A program made the translations under genes and the position numbers. The notes beneath the pieces are model-generated. The model worked only from the letters and a program-made list of their open reading frames with translations. It was not told the DNA's origin and did not search any database. From positions 1 through 11,578 of the forward strand of contig MIBK01000243.1 in assembly GCA_001829505.1 (NCBI GenBank): a DNA stretch of 11,578 bases, in the 5' to 3' direction. Shown piece after piece: positions 1 through 6,218 of the stretch. The first letter of the stretch is position 1. Each line of letters begins with the position of its first letter. This DNA comes from Spirochaetes bacterium RBG_16_67_19. Lineage in GTDB: Bacteria; Spirochaetota; Spirochaetia; SZUA-6; DRHE01.

Positions 1-192
1 GAGGTCCGCCCCCGGGTCTTCCGCCGCTACTTCTCCACCAAGGGCCGGGACCGGGGCCTGGGCACCTACAGTATGAAGCTGCTGACCGAGGAATACCTGA
101 GGGGTGAAGTCAGCTTCACATCCGAGGAGCGGGTCGGCACCCGCTTCACCGTCACCCTGCCGCTCCGGCTGCCGGAGCCGCGAACAGCTTGA
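1..192 (+). CDS. Sensor histidine kinase, C-terminal fragment (5' end outside window)
   Basis: The first 63 codons of the window, in frame 1, end at TGA 190-192 and match the end of a histidine-kinase HATPase_c domain. An F-box-like VFRRYFSTKG is followed by a G2-box GLGTYSMKLL and then a terminal strand pair (GTRFTVTLPL) typical of the ATP-binding fold. A short charged tail follows. Kinases with this ending phosphorylate a response regulator, but the sensor domain, the phosphoacceptor His and any regulator gene lie outside the window, so the signal is unknown. Its position directly upstream of a sugar importer suggests that it may control that importer; this is inference from synteny. Confidence in the family is good because the G2 box and the preceding FxxYF motif occur in the correct order and spacing. 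Confidence 0.85.
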   Translation, partial: EVRPRVFRRYFSTKGRDRGLGTYSMKLLTEEYLRGEVSFTSEERVGTRFTVTLPLRLPEPRTA

Positions 193-217
193 CGCTGCCG
201 GCACCCGGGATGATACT
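189..217 (+). promoter_or_regulatory. Sigma70-type promoter for the CUT2 binding-protein gene
   Basis: TTGACG (189-194, 5 of 6 to the -35 consensus) and GATACT (212-217, 4 of 6 to the -10) are separated by exactly 17 bases. The predicted start of transcription near 224 leaves a leader of about 20 nt containing the strong ribosome site before the ATG at 245. The -35 box overlaps the stop codon of the upstream kinase fragment, so the importer probably has its own promoter. Called by eye from consensus; not tested. Confidence 0.5.
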
Positions 218-232
218 AGTCTCATAACCACG

Positions 233-240
233 AAGGAGGT
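233..240 (+). promoter_or_regulatory. Strong Shine-Dalgarno site fixing the binding-protein start
   Basis: AAGGAGGT is a full anti-16S complement placed 4 nt before ATG 245. It decides the start against the in-frame ATG at 104, which would add a Ser/Arg-rich N-terminus and bury the signal peptide. Confidence 0.9.
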
Positions 241-244
241 GGAT

Positions 245-1210
245 ATGAAGCGCGTTCTGATTCTAGTGCTGGCTCTTCTGTTCATTGCGGCGAGCTTCGG
301 CTTCGCCCAGAAAAAGTTGACCTTCGCCTACATGCCCGGGATCGAGGACCCGTTCATGCGCATGATCGAGCAGGGCGCCGCGGCGAAAGCCAAGGAGCTG
401 GGGGCGAGCCTCATCGTCGGCGAGTATCCCAAGGCCTGGGGCGCGGACATCCAGGTGCCGATCCTGGAAGCCCTGGTGGCAAGGGGCGGGTTCGACTTTC
501 TCATTGTCGTGCCGACTTCCAACGAGGCCCTGATCGCCCCGCTGAAGAAGATCAACGCCAAGGGCATCCCCATGGTCACCACGGACACTTTCCTCGGCAA
601 CGGCGACTACTCCAAGGCCTCGAACTTCTCCTTCCCCCTGGCCTACATCGGCACTGACAACGTGCTGGGCGGCTACGAGGTCGGCAAGCGCCTGGCCGAG
701 CTGATCGGCAACACGGGCAAGGTCTACATGAACACCACCAACCCGGATGCGTCCAGCGTGACCGGCCGTCGGGACGGATTCTTGAAGGCCATGAAGGAGT
801 TCCCGGAAATCCAGGTGGTGGGCATCGACTACAACCTGGACGTGCAGGAGACCGCCCAACGCCAGACCTCCGCGGTATTGCAGAAACACCCCGATCTGAA
901 GGGCATCTTCGGCACCAACCTGTTCAGCGCCCAGGGCGCCTACCAAGCCGTGGACAACGCAGGGCTGTCCGGAGAGGTCAAAATCGCCTCCTGGGACGCC
1001 ACCCCGGACCTGATCCAGGCCCTCAAGGACGGCAAGGTCGACCTGGTCCTGGCCCAGAGGCCCTACCAGATCGGGCAGCTGGCCGTGGAGTGGGGGTACA
1101 AGTTTCTGACCCAGAAGGCCACCGTGCCCAAGAAGGTCATCCCGGGCTTCTTCTTCTTCACCCGGGAGAACGTGGACGCCCCGGGCAGCCAGTCGTACAT
1201 CTACCAATAA
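245..1210 (+). CDS. CUT2-family periplasmic sugar-binding protein
   Basis: A 321-residue solute-binding protein of the ribose/xylose/galactose type (Peripla_BP_4-like), the periplasmic receptor of the importer encoded just downstream. Residues 1-21 form a classical Sec signal (MKR, then a long Leu/Val/Ala core) with a likely SPase I cut after FGFA at residue 21; there is no lipobox Cys. The mature start KLTFAYMPGIEDPFM is the usual first strand and ligand loop. Later hallmarks are YIGTDNVLGGYEVGKRLAEL, a TGRRDGFLKAM hinge region, GIFGTNLFSAQGAYQAV and KIASWDATPDLIQAL. Length is normal for the family. The start is set by the Shine-Dalgarno at 233-240. A promoter lies at 189-217 and a hairpin terminator follows the stop, so this gene may be expressed in excess of the membrane subunits. 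The substrate is probably a monosaccharide or polyol; which one cannot be read from the sequence. Confidence 0.93.
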   Translation: MKRVLILVLALLFIAASFGFAQKKLTFAYMPGIEDPFMRMIEQGAAAKAKELGASLIVGEYPKAWGADIQVPILEALVARGGFDFLIVVPTSNEALIAPLKKINAKGIPMVTTDTFLGNGDYSKASNFSFPLAYIGTDNVLGGYEVGKRLAELIGNTGKVYMNTTNPDASSVTGRRDGFLKAMKEFPEIQVVGIDYNLDVQETAQRQTSAVLQKHPDLKGIFGTNLFSAQGAYQAVDNAGLSGEVKIASWDATPDLIQALKDGKVDLVLAQRPYQIGQLAVEWGYKFLTQKATVPKKVIPGFFFFTRENVDAPGSQSYIYQ

Positions 1211-1234
1211 GCGCCGCGACAGCAGAAGCCGCGC

Positions 1235-1270
1235 GCGCAGGCAGCTTGAAAAAGCTGCCTGCGCCCTTTT
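1235..1270 (+). terminator. Intrinsic (possibly leaky) terminator between binding protein and permeases
   Basis: A perfect 13-bp stem (left arm GCGCAGGCAGCTT at 1235-1247, right arm 1252-1264) is closed by a GAAA tetraloop (1248-1251) and followed by CCTTTT (1265-1270). The short U run suggests partial read-through. The position, 25 nt after the binding-protein stop and 40 nt before the first permease, fits differential expression inside one operon. Confidence 0.85.
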
Positions 1271-1296
1271 CGCACGGCCGCCGGGCAGGGTATACT
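1269..1296 (+). promoter_or_regulatory. Possible internal promoter upstream of the first permease
   Basis: TATACT (1291-1296) is 5 of 6 to the -10 consensus; TTCGCA (1269-1274) at 16-bp spacing is 4 of 6 to the -35. It lies immediately past the terminator hairpin. A start near 1303 would cut into the AGGA ribosome site at 1301-1304, which weakens the call. In GC-rich DNA a single TATACT may be chance. Confidence 0.3.
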
Positions 1297-1309
1297 GCTC
1301 AGGACAGGG

Positions 1310-2392
1310 ATGGGAGGGATGGGCAACCGGGGGGCAGCAGCGAAGGTCCTCACTTTCCTCGGCGAGCGGTGGGCCGCTTTGTTCCTGCTCCTCCTGCTGC
1401 TCGGGTTCGGCTTCCTCGAACGAAACTTCTTCACCTTCAAAAATTTCTCGAACATCCTCTATTACGCCACGACGTATGCCCTGCTGGCGGCGGGAGAGAC
1501 CTTCGTCATCATCACGGGAGGCATCGACCTCTCGGTGGGTTTCGTGATGGGCTTCACCGGCGTATCCTCGGCGATCGTCATGCGCGACATGTACGCCGCC
1601 GGCCGCCCGGAGGCCGCCTGCCTGCTGGTGGGCGCGGCCGTCGGGCTGGCCCTGGGGCTGATCCCCGGACTGATCAACGGCCTGCTGGTGGCCCGCCTGC
1701 GCGTGCCCCCGTTCATCGCCACCCTGGGAACCTACGGGGTGGCCAACGGCATGGCCCTGTACCTGTCCAACGGCTTCCCCATCACCTTCCTGCCGCCCCG
1801 AGTGCAGAAGATCGGCAACAGCTTCCTCGCCTACCTTCTGCCGGATAAAGGCTTCACTTTCCTCCACCGTCCTGAGGGTCTGAAGTCCAAGGAGCTGCGC
1901 AGCCTGATCGGGATCGTACCCGTGACAGTGCTGGTAACAGCGGCCGTCCTTCTGGTGTTCGCCTTCATTCTCAAGCGCACCCGCTTCGGCCAGCACCTCT
2001 ATGCCATCGGGGGCAGCAAGGATGCCGCCATCCGCGCCGGGATCAACGTTCCTTCCCACCTGGTGCGCACCTACGTCCTTTCTTCCATGCTCGCCGCCGT
2101 GGCCGGGGTGCTGTACGTGTTCCGCTCCGGGATCGGCAACTTCACCACCATGAGCGCCTCCTACGAGCTTTTCGCGGTGGCCGCCGTGGTGATCGGGGGG
2201 GCCAGCCTCATGGGCGGCAAGGGCGGCCTGGGGGGCACGCTGATCGGCATCCTGATCCTGATGACGCTGGAGAATGGCCTGAACATCGCCGGCATCCCCG
2301 CCTTCTACCGCTACATCGCCACGGGGGTGATCCTGATCGCCGCCGTGGTGATCGACCAGTTCACCCCCGAAAGGAAAGCCGGTGGTGCCTGA
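1310..2392 (+). CDS. CUT2 ABC importer permease 1 (RbsC-type, BPD_transp_2)
   Basis: A 360-residue integral membrane subunit of a ribose/xylose-type importer. Family signatures are clear: GETFVIITGGIDLSVGFV (62-79), LGLIPGLINGLLVARLRVPPF (about 116-135, the loop expected to contact the ATPase side), the FGQHLYAIGGSKDAAIRAGINV region (226-247), and the C-terminal helices beginning AVVIGGASLMGGKGG (292-306). About eight to ten hydrophobic spans are visible. A hydrophilic stretch at roughly 165-200 between spans is shared with permease 2 and longer than I expect for RbsC. The start at ATG 1310 has AGGA at 1301-1304; ATG 1319 is possible but has poor spacing. The stop overlaps the start of permease 2 by 11 nt. 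The protein probably forms a heterodimer with permease 2 (inference). Confidence 0.92.
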   Translation: MGGMGNRGAAAKVLTFLGERWAALFLLLLLLGFGFLERNFFTFKNFSNILYYATTYALLAAGETFVIITGGIDLSVGFVMGFTGVSSAIVMRDMYAAGRPEAACLLVGAAVGLALGLIPGLINGLLVARLRVPPFIATLGTYGVANGMALYLSNGFPITFLPPRVQKIGNSFLAYLLPDKGFTFLHRPEGLKSKELRSLIGIVPVTVLVTAAVLLVFAFILKRTRFGQHLYAIGGSKDAAIRAGINVPSHLVRTYVLSSMLAAVAGVLYVFRSGIGNFTTMSASYELFAVAAVVIGGASLMGGKGGLGGTLIGILILMTLENGLNIAGIPAFYRYIATGVILIAAVVIDQFTPERKAGGA

Positions 2393-3470
2393 GGCGGCCG
2401 CGTCCACCAACAGGAAGGCTACCGCACCTGCCCGCTGGCTGGGACGCAATTGGGCCATTGTGTTCCTGCTCCTGGAGCTGGCCGCCTTCGGCCTCCTGGG
2501 AAAAAACTTCTTCTCGCCGGAGAATCTGCAGAACATCCTCGTGGCCTGTCTTCCGGTGCTGCTGCTGGCCATGGGCGAGACCTTCGTGATCATCACGGGG
2601 GGGATAGACCTCTCGGTCGGCTTCGTCATGGGCTTCGCCACAGTGGTCTGCGCCAAGTTCATGGTCCTGCTTCAGGCGGCGGGCCTGCCGCCCTGGGCCT
2701 CCATCCCGCTGGCGGCGCTAATCTGCCTGGCCATCGGCCTGATCCCCGGCCTGATCAATGGGACGCTGGTGGCCCGCCTGAAGGTGCCCCCTTTCCTGGC
2801 TACCTTCGGGCTGTACGGCATCGCCTACGGCTTTTCCGAGATCATCTCGAAGAACACCCCGATCGGAGGGCTGCCTCCAATTGCCGGGGAGATCGGCAAC
2901 GAATACTTCTTCTACATCGTGCCGGGCAAGACCGTCTCCTTCCTGGTGAAGCCGCAGAACCTGGCCATGGAGGAGATGCGCAGCATGATCTCGGTCCTGC
3001 CGATCCTCGTGGTGATCTTTTTCGTGTTCGTGGCGATCTTCGCCTTCGTGCTGAGGCGCACCCGCTTCGGCCAGCACACCTACGCCATCGGCGGGAGCAT
3101 GGACGCGGCCGTGCGGGCGGGCATCAATGTGCCGGCCCATCTGACCTGGATCTACATCATTTCCGCCTTTTTCGCCTCGCTTTCGGGAGTGATGTACGTG
3201 CTGAAATATGTGTCCGGGAGGGCCGATGCGGGCAGCGCCCGCATGCTGGACTCGGTGGTGGCCGTGGTCATCGGGGGGGCCAGCCTGTACGGCGGTACCG
3301 GGGCCGTGAAAGGCACGATCATCGGGGCGCTGATCATCGCCACGCTGGAAACCGGGATGGTCAACCTGCTGATCCCGTCCCACAACCGGTACATCGCCAT
3401 CGGCGCGATCCTGGTGATAGCGGTGCTGATCGACCAGTTCTTCCCCGAGCTGGTCGGAAGGGGGGAGTGA
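2382..3470 (+). CDS. CUT2 ABC importer permease 2 (RbsC-type, BPD_transp_2)
   Basis: A 362-residue permease clearly paralogous to permease 1: GETFVIITGGIDLSVGFVMG (65-84), GLIPGLINGTLVARLKVPPF (119-138), RTRFGQHTYAIGGSMDAAVR (226-245) and AVVIGGASLYGGTGAVKG (294-311) recur in the same order. It also carries the shared hydrophilic insert (about 165-200). The N-terminal 20 residues are polar and differ from permease 1. Start: GTG 2382 with AAGGA at 2371-2375, 6 nt away; GTG 2385 is equally possible and would shorten the protein by one residue. It begins inside the end of permease 1 (11-nt overlap), and its TGA overlaps the ATPase ATG by one base, so translational coupling is expected. The pair resembles the two-permease arrangement of the galactofuranose importer YtfT/YjfF, but the substrate here is unknown. 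Confidence 0.92.
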   Translation: MVPEAAASTNRKATAPARWLGRNWAIVFLLLELAAFGLLGKNFFSPENLQNILVACLPVLLLAMGETFVIITGGIDLSVGFVMGFATVVCAKFMVLLQAAGLPPWASIPLAALICLAIGLIPGLINGTLVARLKVPPFLATFGLYGIAYGFSEIISKNTPIGGLPPIAGEIGNEYFFYIVPGKTVSFLVKPQNLAMEEMRSMISVLPILVVIFFVFVAIFAFVLRRTRFGQHTYAIGGSMDAAVRAGINVPAHLTWIYIISAFFASLSGVMYVLKYVSGRADAGSARMLDSVVAVVIGGASLYGGTGAVKGTIIGALIIATLETGMVNLLIPSHNRYIAIGAILVIAVLIDQFFPELVGRGE

Positions 3471-4252
3471 TGGCGGAGCCGATGCTCCAGCTGCGCGGGC
3501 TGACCAAGCGCTTCGGCGGGCTCACGGCCGTGGACCGGGTGGACCTGGAAGTATACCCCGGCGAGGTGGTAGGCCTGCTGGGGGACAACGGGGCCGGAAA
3601 GTCCACCCTGATCAAGATGGTTTCCGGGGTCTATCACCCCGACGGGGGGCAGATTTTTTTCCAGGGCAGGGAGATCCGGCTGGGCAGTCCCATGGACGCC
3701 CTGGAGCTGGGCATCGAGACCCTGTACCAAGACCTGGCGCTGGCGGAAAACCTGAACGTCTACGCCAACATCTTCCTGGGCCGGGAGCGCACCAAACCTT
3801 TCCTCGGGTTAATCCGCGTGCTGGATCATGCCAACATGCACGAGGAATCCGAAAAAGTCCTCAAGCGCCTGGAGATCGAGATCCCCTCGCTGAAAAGCCA
3901 GATCAAGCACCTGTCCGGCGGTCAGCGCCAGGCGGTGGCCATCGGCCGCTCGATCTACTGGAATGCCAAGCTGCTGATCATGGACGAGCCCACCGCCGCG
4001 CTGGGGGTCCAAGAGCAGCGCAAGGTGCTGGACCTGGTGCGGGTGCTGGCCTCGCAAAACATCCCGATCATCGTGATCAGCCACCAGCTCTATGACATCT
4101 TCTCGGTGACCGACCGGTTGGTGATCATGCGGCGCGGGCGGAAGGTGGCCGAACGCCGGACCAAGGACACCACCCCCGACGAAGTAGTGGGGCTGATCAT
4201 CGGCTCCGAAGAGGTCGCCCAGCAGCCCGCGGGGGGCCCGCCGGCGGACTGA
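3470..4252 (+). CDS. CUT2 ABC importer ATPase, single-domain
   Basis: A 260-residue cytoplasmic ATP-binding subunit. All motifs of one complete ABC domain are present: Walker A GDNGAGKST (38-46), Q-loop Q87, signature LSGGQ (148-152), Walker B LLIMDEP (168-174), and switch H205 in VISHQ. Most CUT2 importers (RbsA, XylG, AraG) use about 500-residue ATPases with two fused ABC domains; this one stops after the first, like FrcA-type proteins, so two copies presumably dimerise. The Pro/Gly/Ala tail after about residue 245 is short and looks disordered. ATG 3470 overlaps the permease TGA (TGATG) and follows an AGGGGGGAG ribosome site at 3459-3467. No second ABC gene follows; the next gene is a reductase. 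Confidence 0.94.
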   Translation: MAEPMLQLRGLTKRFGGLTAVDRVDLEVYPGEVVGLLGDNGAGKSTLIKMVSGVYHPDGGQIFFQGREIRLGSPMDALELGIETLYQDLALAENLNVYANIFLGRERTKPFLGLIRVLDHANMHEESEKVLKRLEIEIPSLKSQIKHLSGGQRQAVAIGRSIYWNAKLLIMDEPTAALGVQEQRKVLDLVRVLASQNIPIIVISHQLYDIFSVTDRLVIMRRGRKVAERRTKDTTPDEVVGLIIGSEEVAQQPAGGPPAD

Positions 4253-4259
4253 ACCCGCC

Positions 4260-4275
4260 CTGGTCAGTTGACCAG
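4260..4275. promoter_or_regulatory. 16-bp perfect palindrome, candidate operator
   Basis: CTGGTCA-GT-TGACCAG: 7-base arms with a 2-base centre, too tight a loop for an RNA hairpin but well suited to a dimeric repressor. The right arm overlaps the TTGACC -35-like box of the reductase promoter, the classic geometry for repression. The regulator is unknown and is not encoded in the window. TGGT...ACCA half-sites recall some GntR-type operators, but the spacing differs, so no family is assigned. Confidence 0.5.
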
Positions 4276-4297
4276 TTCCGGCCCATCTGGGTACTCT
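4268..4297 (+). promoter_or_regulatory. Putative promoter of the aldo/keto reductase
   Basis: TTGACC (4268-4273, 5 of 6) and TACTCT (4292-4297, 3 of 6) are separated by 18 bases. Transcription would start at about 4304, which is the A of the reductase ATG, so the message could be leaderless. That would agree with the lack of a good Shine-Dalgarno there. Confidence 0.4.
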
Positions 4298-4303
4298 GAA
4301 GTC

Positions 4304-5128
4304 ATGGATCTACGCTCGACCGTCAAGCTGAACAATGGCGTGCAGATGCCCTGGGTGGGTTTGGGGGTCTTCTTGTCTCCGGAGGGGGCCACGACCGAGT
4401 CGGCCGTGCGCTGGGCCCTGGAAATCGGCTACCGGCACATCGACACCGCGGCCGCCTACAAGAACGAGAAGGACGTGGGCCAGGCCCTCAAGGGCAGCGG
4501 CCTGCCCCGCGACCAGGTGTTCGTCACCACCAAGCTGTGGAACGCCGACCAGGGCTTCGACTCGACCCTGAAGGCCTTCGACTCGAGCCGCCGCCTGCTG
4601 GGCATCGATACCCTGGACCTCTACCTGGTGCATTGGCCGGTCAAGGGCAAGTACAAGGAAACCTGGCGGGCGATGGAAAAGCTGTACTCCCAGGGCAAGG
4701 TGCGGGCCATCGGGGTGAGCAACTTCCTGGTGCACCAGCTCCAGGACCTGCTGGCCGACGCCGCCGTGGTGCCCGCGGTCAACCAGGTGGAGTTCCATCC
4801 CTTCCTGCTGCAGCGCGACCTGCTGGAGTTCGGCCGGGCCCGGGGCATCCGCCACGAGGCCTGGAGCCCCCTCACCCGCGGCAAGATGCTCTCACATCCG
4901 CTGATCAGCGAACTGGCAGGCAAACACGAGCACAGCAACGCCCAGATCCTGCTGCGCTGGGACCTGCAGCACGAGGTGGTGACCATCCCCAAATCCGTGC
5001 ACCGGGAGCGCATCGAGGAGAACAGCCGCCTGTTCGACTTTCAACTCTCCAGCGAGGACATGGCCGCCCTGGACGCGCTGGACAGCAAGACGCGCATCGG
5101 CCCGGACCCGGACAACTTCAACTTCTGA
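4304..5128 (+). CDS. Aldo/keto reductase (AKR5-like, diketogluconate-reductase type)
   Basis: A 274-residue NADPH-dependent oxidoreductase with a TIM-barrel fold, interconverting aldehydes or ketones and alcohols. The full catalytic tetrad is visible: D47 and Y52 in HIDTAAAYKNE, K77 in FVTTKLWN, and H110 in LYLVHWP. Also present are the signatures GVSNF, NQVEFHPFLLQ and the C-terminal cofactor-phosphate motif IPKSVHRERIEEN. Length and motifs fit AKR family 5 (2,5-diketo-D-gluconate reductase and relatives), which act broadly on sugars and small carbonyls; the true substrate is not deducible. ATG 4304 is preferred: the in-frame TTG 4268 lies within the palindrome and would add residues unlike the family. 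It lies 52 nt after the ATPase in the same direction, but has its own promoter-like sequence. The 3' end overlaps the convergent gene by 11 nt. Confidence 0.92.
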   Translation: MDLRSTVKLNNGVQMPWVGLGVFLSPEGATTESAVRWALEIGYRHIDTAAAYKNEKDVGQALKGSGLPRDQVFVTTKLWNADQGFDSTLKAFDSSRRLLGIDTLDLYLVHWPVKGKYKETWRAMEKLYSQGKVRAIGVSNFLVHQLQDLLADAAVVPAVNQVEFHPFLLQRDLLEFGRARGIRHEAWSPLTRGKMLSHPLISELAGKHEHSNAQILLRWDLQHEVVTIPKSVHRERIEENSRLFDFQLSSEDMAALDALDSKTRIGPDPDNFNF

Positions 5129-6218
5129 GGCCGGCGGCCAGGCCGGACAGGAAAGCCCGGTTGTCGGCCTGTACGTAGGCCACCGGGGCCCCCGCCCGGC
5201 TGAAGGTCTTCATGAACCGCAGGTAGTAGGCCGGGTGCTCCGGCGGCGGCTCCCCGTCCCGCTGCCAATCCCAGGAGGGCGGGGCCAGGTCCACCACGAA
5301 AATGCGGAAGTTCGCGAGGCGCCTGCCCTCCGCGTGGGCCGCGTTGCGGGCCATGGACAGGGCCTTCTCGAAGATCATCGGTGACATCACCGCGGAACCC
5401 ACGCTCAGGTACACCCCGCCTTCCAGGCCGGCCACGCCGGCCACGAAGGCGAGGAAATCCCGCTCGGCAGTGCGGCCCACGGCGGCGCCGCTGGAGGCCG
5501 GGTGGGAGTAGATGATGTCGTGGCCGAACATGGGATGGGCCGTGAAGGGCAGGCCCAGCCGGAAGGCCGCGGCCTGCAGCCCGAAGCGCTTCCAGGGATG
5601 GGGCACGGCCAGGAATCCCGGGGACAGATCCAGGCGCCGGAGCACGGCCAGCAGGTCCGCCGCGGCGGCGGCCTGCTCCGGCCTCCCGGCGGCCAGCTCG
5701 GCAGCCTCCTCGGCCAGCGCCTCCTCGCTCGGGATATCCAGGCCCCCGCACTGGACCAGGCTGCCGACCGCCTCCCCGTACCCCAGGCCCGCGTGCGCGC
5801 CCACCGCCAGGGCCAGGTTCAGGTACAGGCCGGTCTCCTGCCAGAGTCCGAATTGCCCCCGCGCCAGGTTCTCGCGCACGTCCTCGGAGCTGGCCCCCTG
5901 ATAAGCGAACTCCCAGTCGTGGATGACCCCGGCCCCGTTGGTGGCCAGGTGGGTGAGCCAGCCTGCCTCGGCCAGGCGGATCAGCACGGGGGCCAGCCCG
6001 TTTTTGATGGCGTGGGCCCCGAAGGCCAGGATCACCGCCCGGCCGGCGGCCCGGGCCGCGCGCACCGCCCCGGCCGCCTCGGCGACCCGCAGGCGGGCCT
6101 CCGCGCTCAAGCCGCCCGGGGGCCGGTCGGGGGAGTCCGCCTCGATGCTGACCTTATTCCGCCGTTCCGCCAGGGGCCGGAAGCGCAGGCGGCCGCGGTC
6201 GAACAGGGGCCCACTCAT
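5118..6218 (-). CDS. Uncharacterised protein, possible deoxyhypusine-synthase-like fold
   Basis: A 366-residue soluble protein with no signal peptide. I recognise it as one of a recurring set of hypothetical bacterial proteins but know of no assigned function. Visible features: an N-terminal LAERRNKVSIE (16-26); a nucleotide-binding-like strand and turn AFGAHAIKNGLAPVLIRLAE (65-84); NGAGVIHDWEFA (94-105), which recalls the TTAGGxxxD region of deoxyhypusine synthases; GHDIIYSHP (232-240); GAAVGRTAERDFL (244-256); and VYLSVGSAVMSPMIFEKALS (269-288). A distant NAD-binding, DHS-like Rossmann fold is therefore suggested, but I cannot identify a DHS catalytic lysine, and eIF5A modification is not expected in this context. 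ATG 6218 overlaps the kinase stop (ATGA), with GAGGG at 6232-6228. It is co-transcribed with, and downstream of, the kinase-phosphatase, so it probably acts on a related metabolite. Confidence 0.75.
   Translation of the reverse strand: MSGPLFDRGRLRFRPLAERRNKVSIEADSPDRPPGGLSAEARLRVAEAAGAVRAARAAGRAVILAFGAHAIKNGLAPVLIRLAEAGWLTHLATNGAGVIHDWEFAYQGASSEDVRENLARGQFGLWQETGLYLNLALAVGAHAGLGYGEAVGSLVQCGGLDIPSEEALAEEAAELAAGRPEQAAAAADLLAVLRRLDLSPGFLAVPHPWKRFGLQAAAFRLGLPFTAHPMFGHDIIYSHPASSGAAVGRTAERDFLAFVAGVAGLEGGVYLSVGSAVMSPMIFEKALSMARNAAHAEGRRLANFRIFVVDLAPPSWDWQRDGEPPPEHPAYYLRFMKTFSRAGAPVAYVQADNRAFLSGLAAGLRS

Noticed and set aside
104..244. N-terminal extension of the binding protein from ATG 104.
   Set aside because: It lies inside the histidine-kinase gene and would hide the signal peptide; the AAGGAGGT at 233-240 points to ATG 245.
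263..2662. A 799-codon open frame on the minus strand, opposite the binding protein and permease 1.
   Set aside because: It mirrors two well-supported genes, has His/Gln/Gly-rich composition with no recognisable domain, and is expected from high-GC codon bias. The same applies to the other long antisense frames at 5502-6521, 6494-8026 and 8789-9955.
2450..3469. 340-codon extension of the ATPase upstream of ATG 3470.
   Set aside because: It is the out-of-frame shadow of permease 2; the ABC domain begins normally a few residues after ATG 3470.
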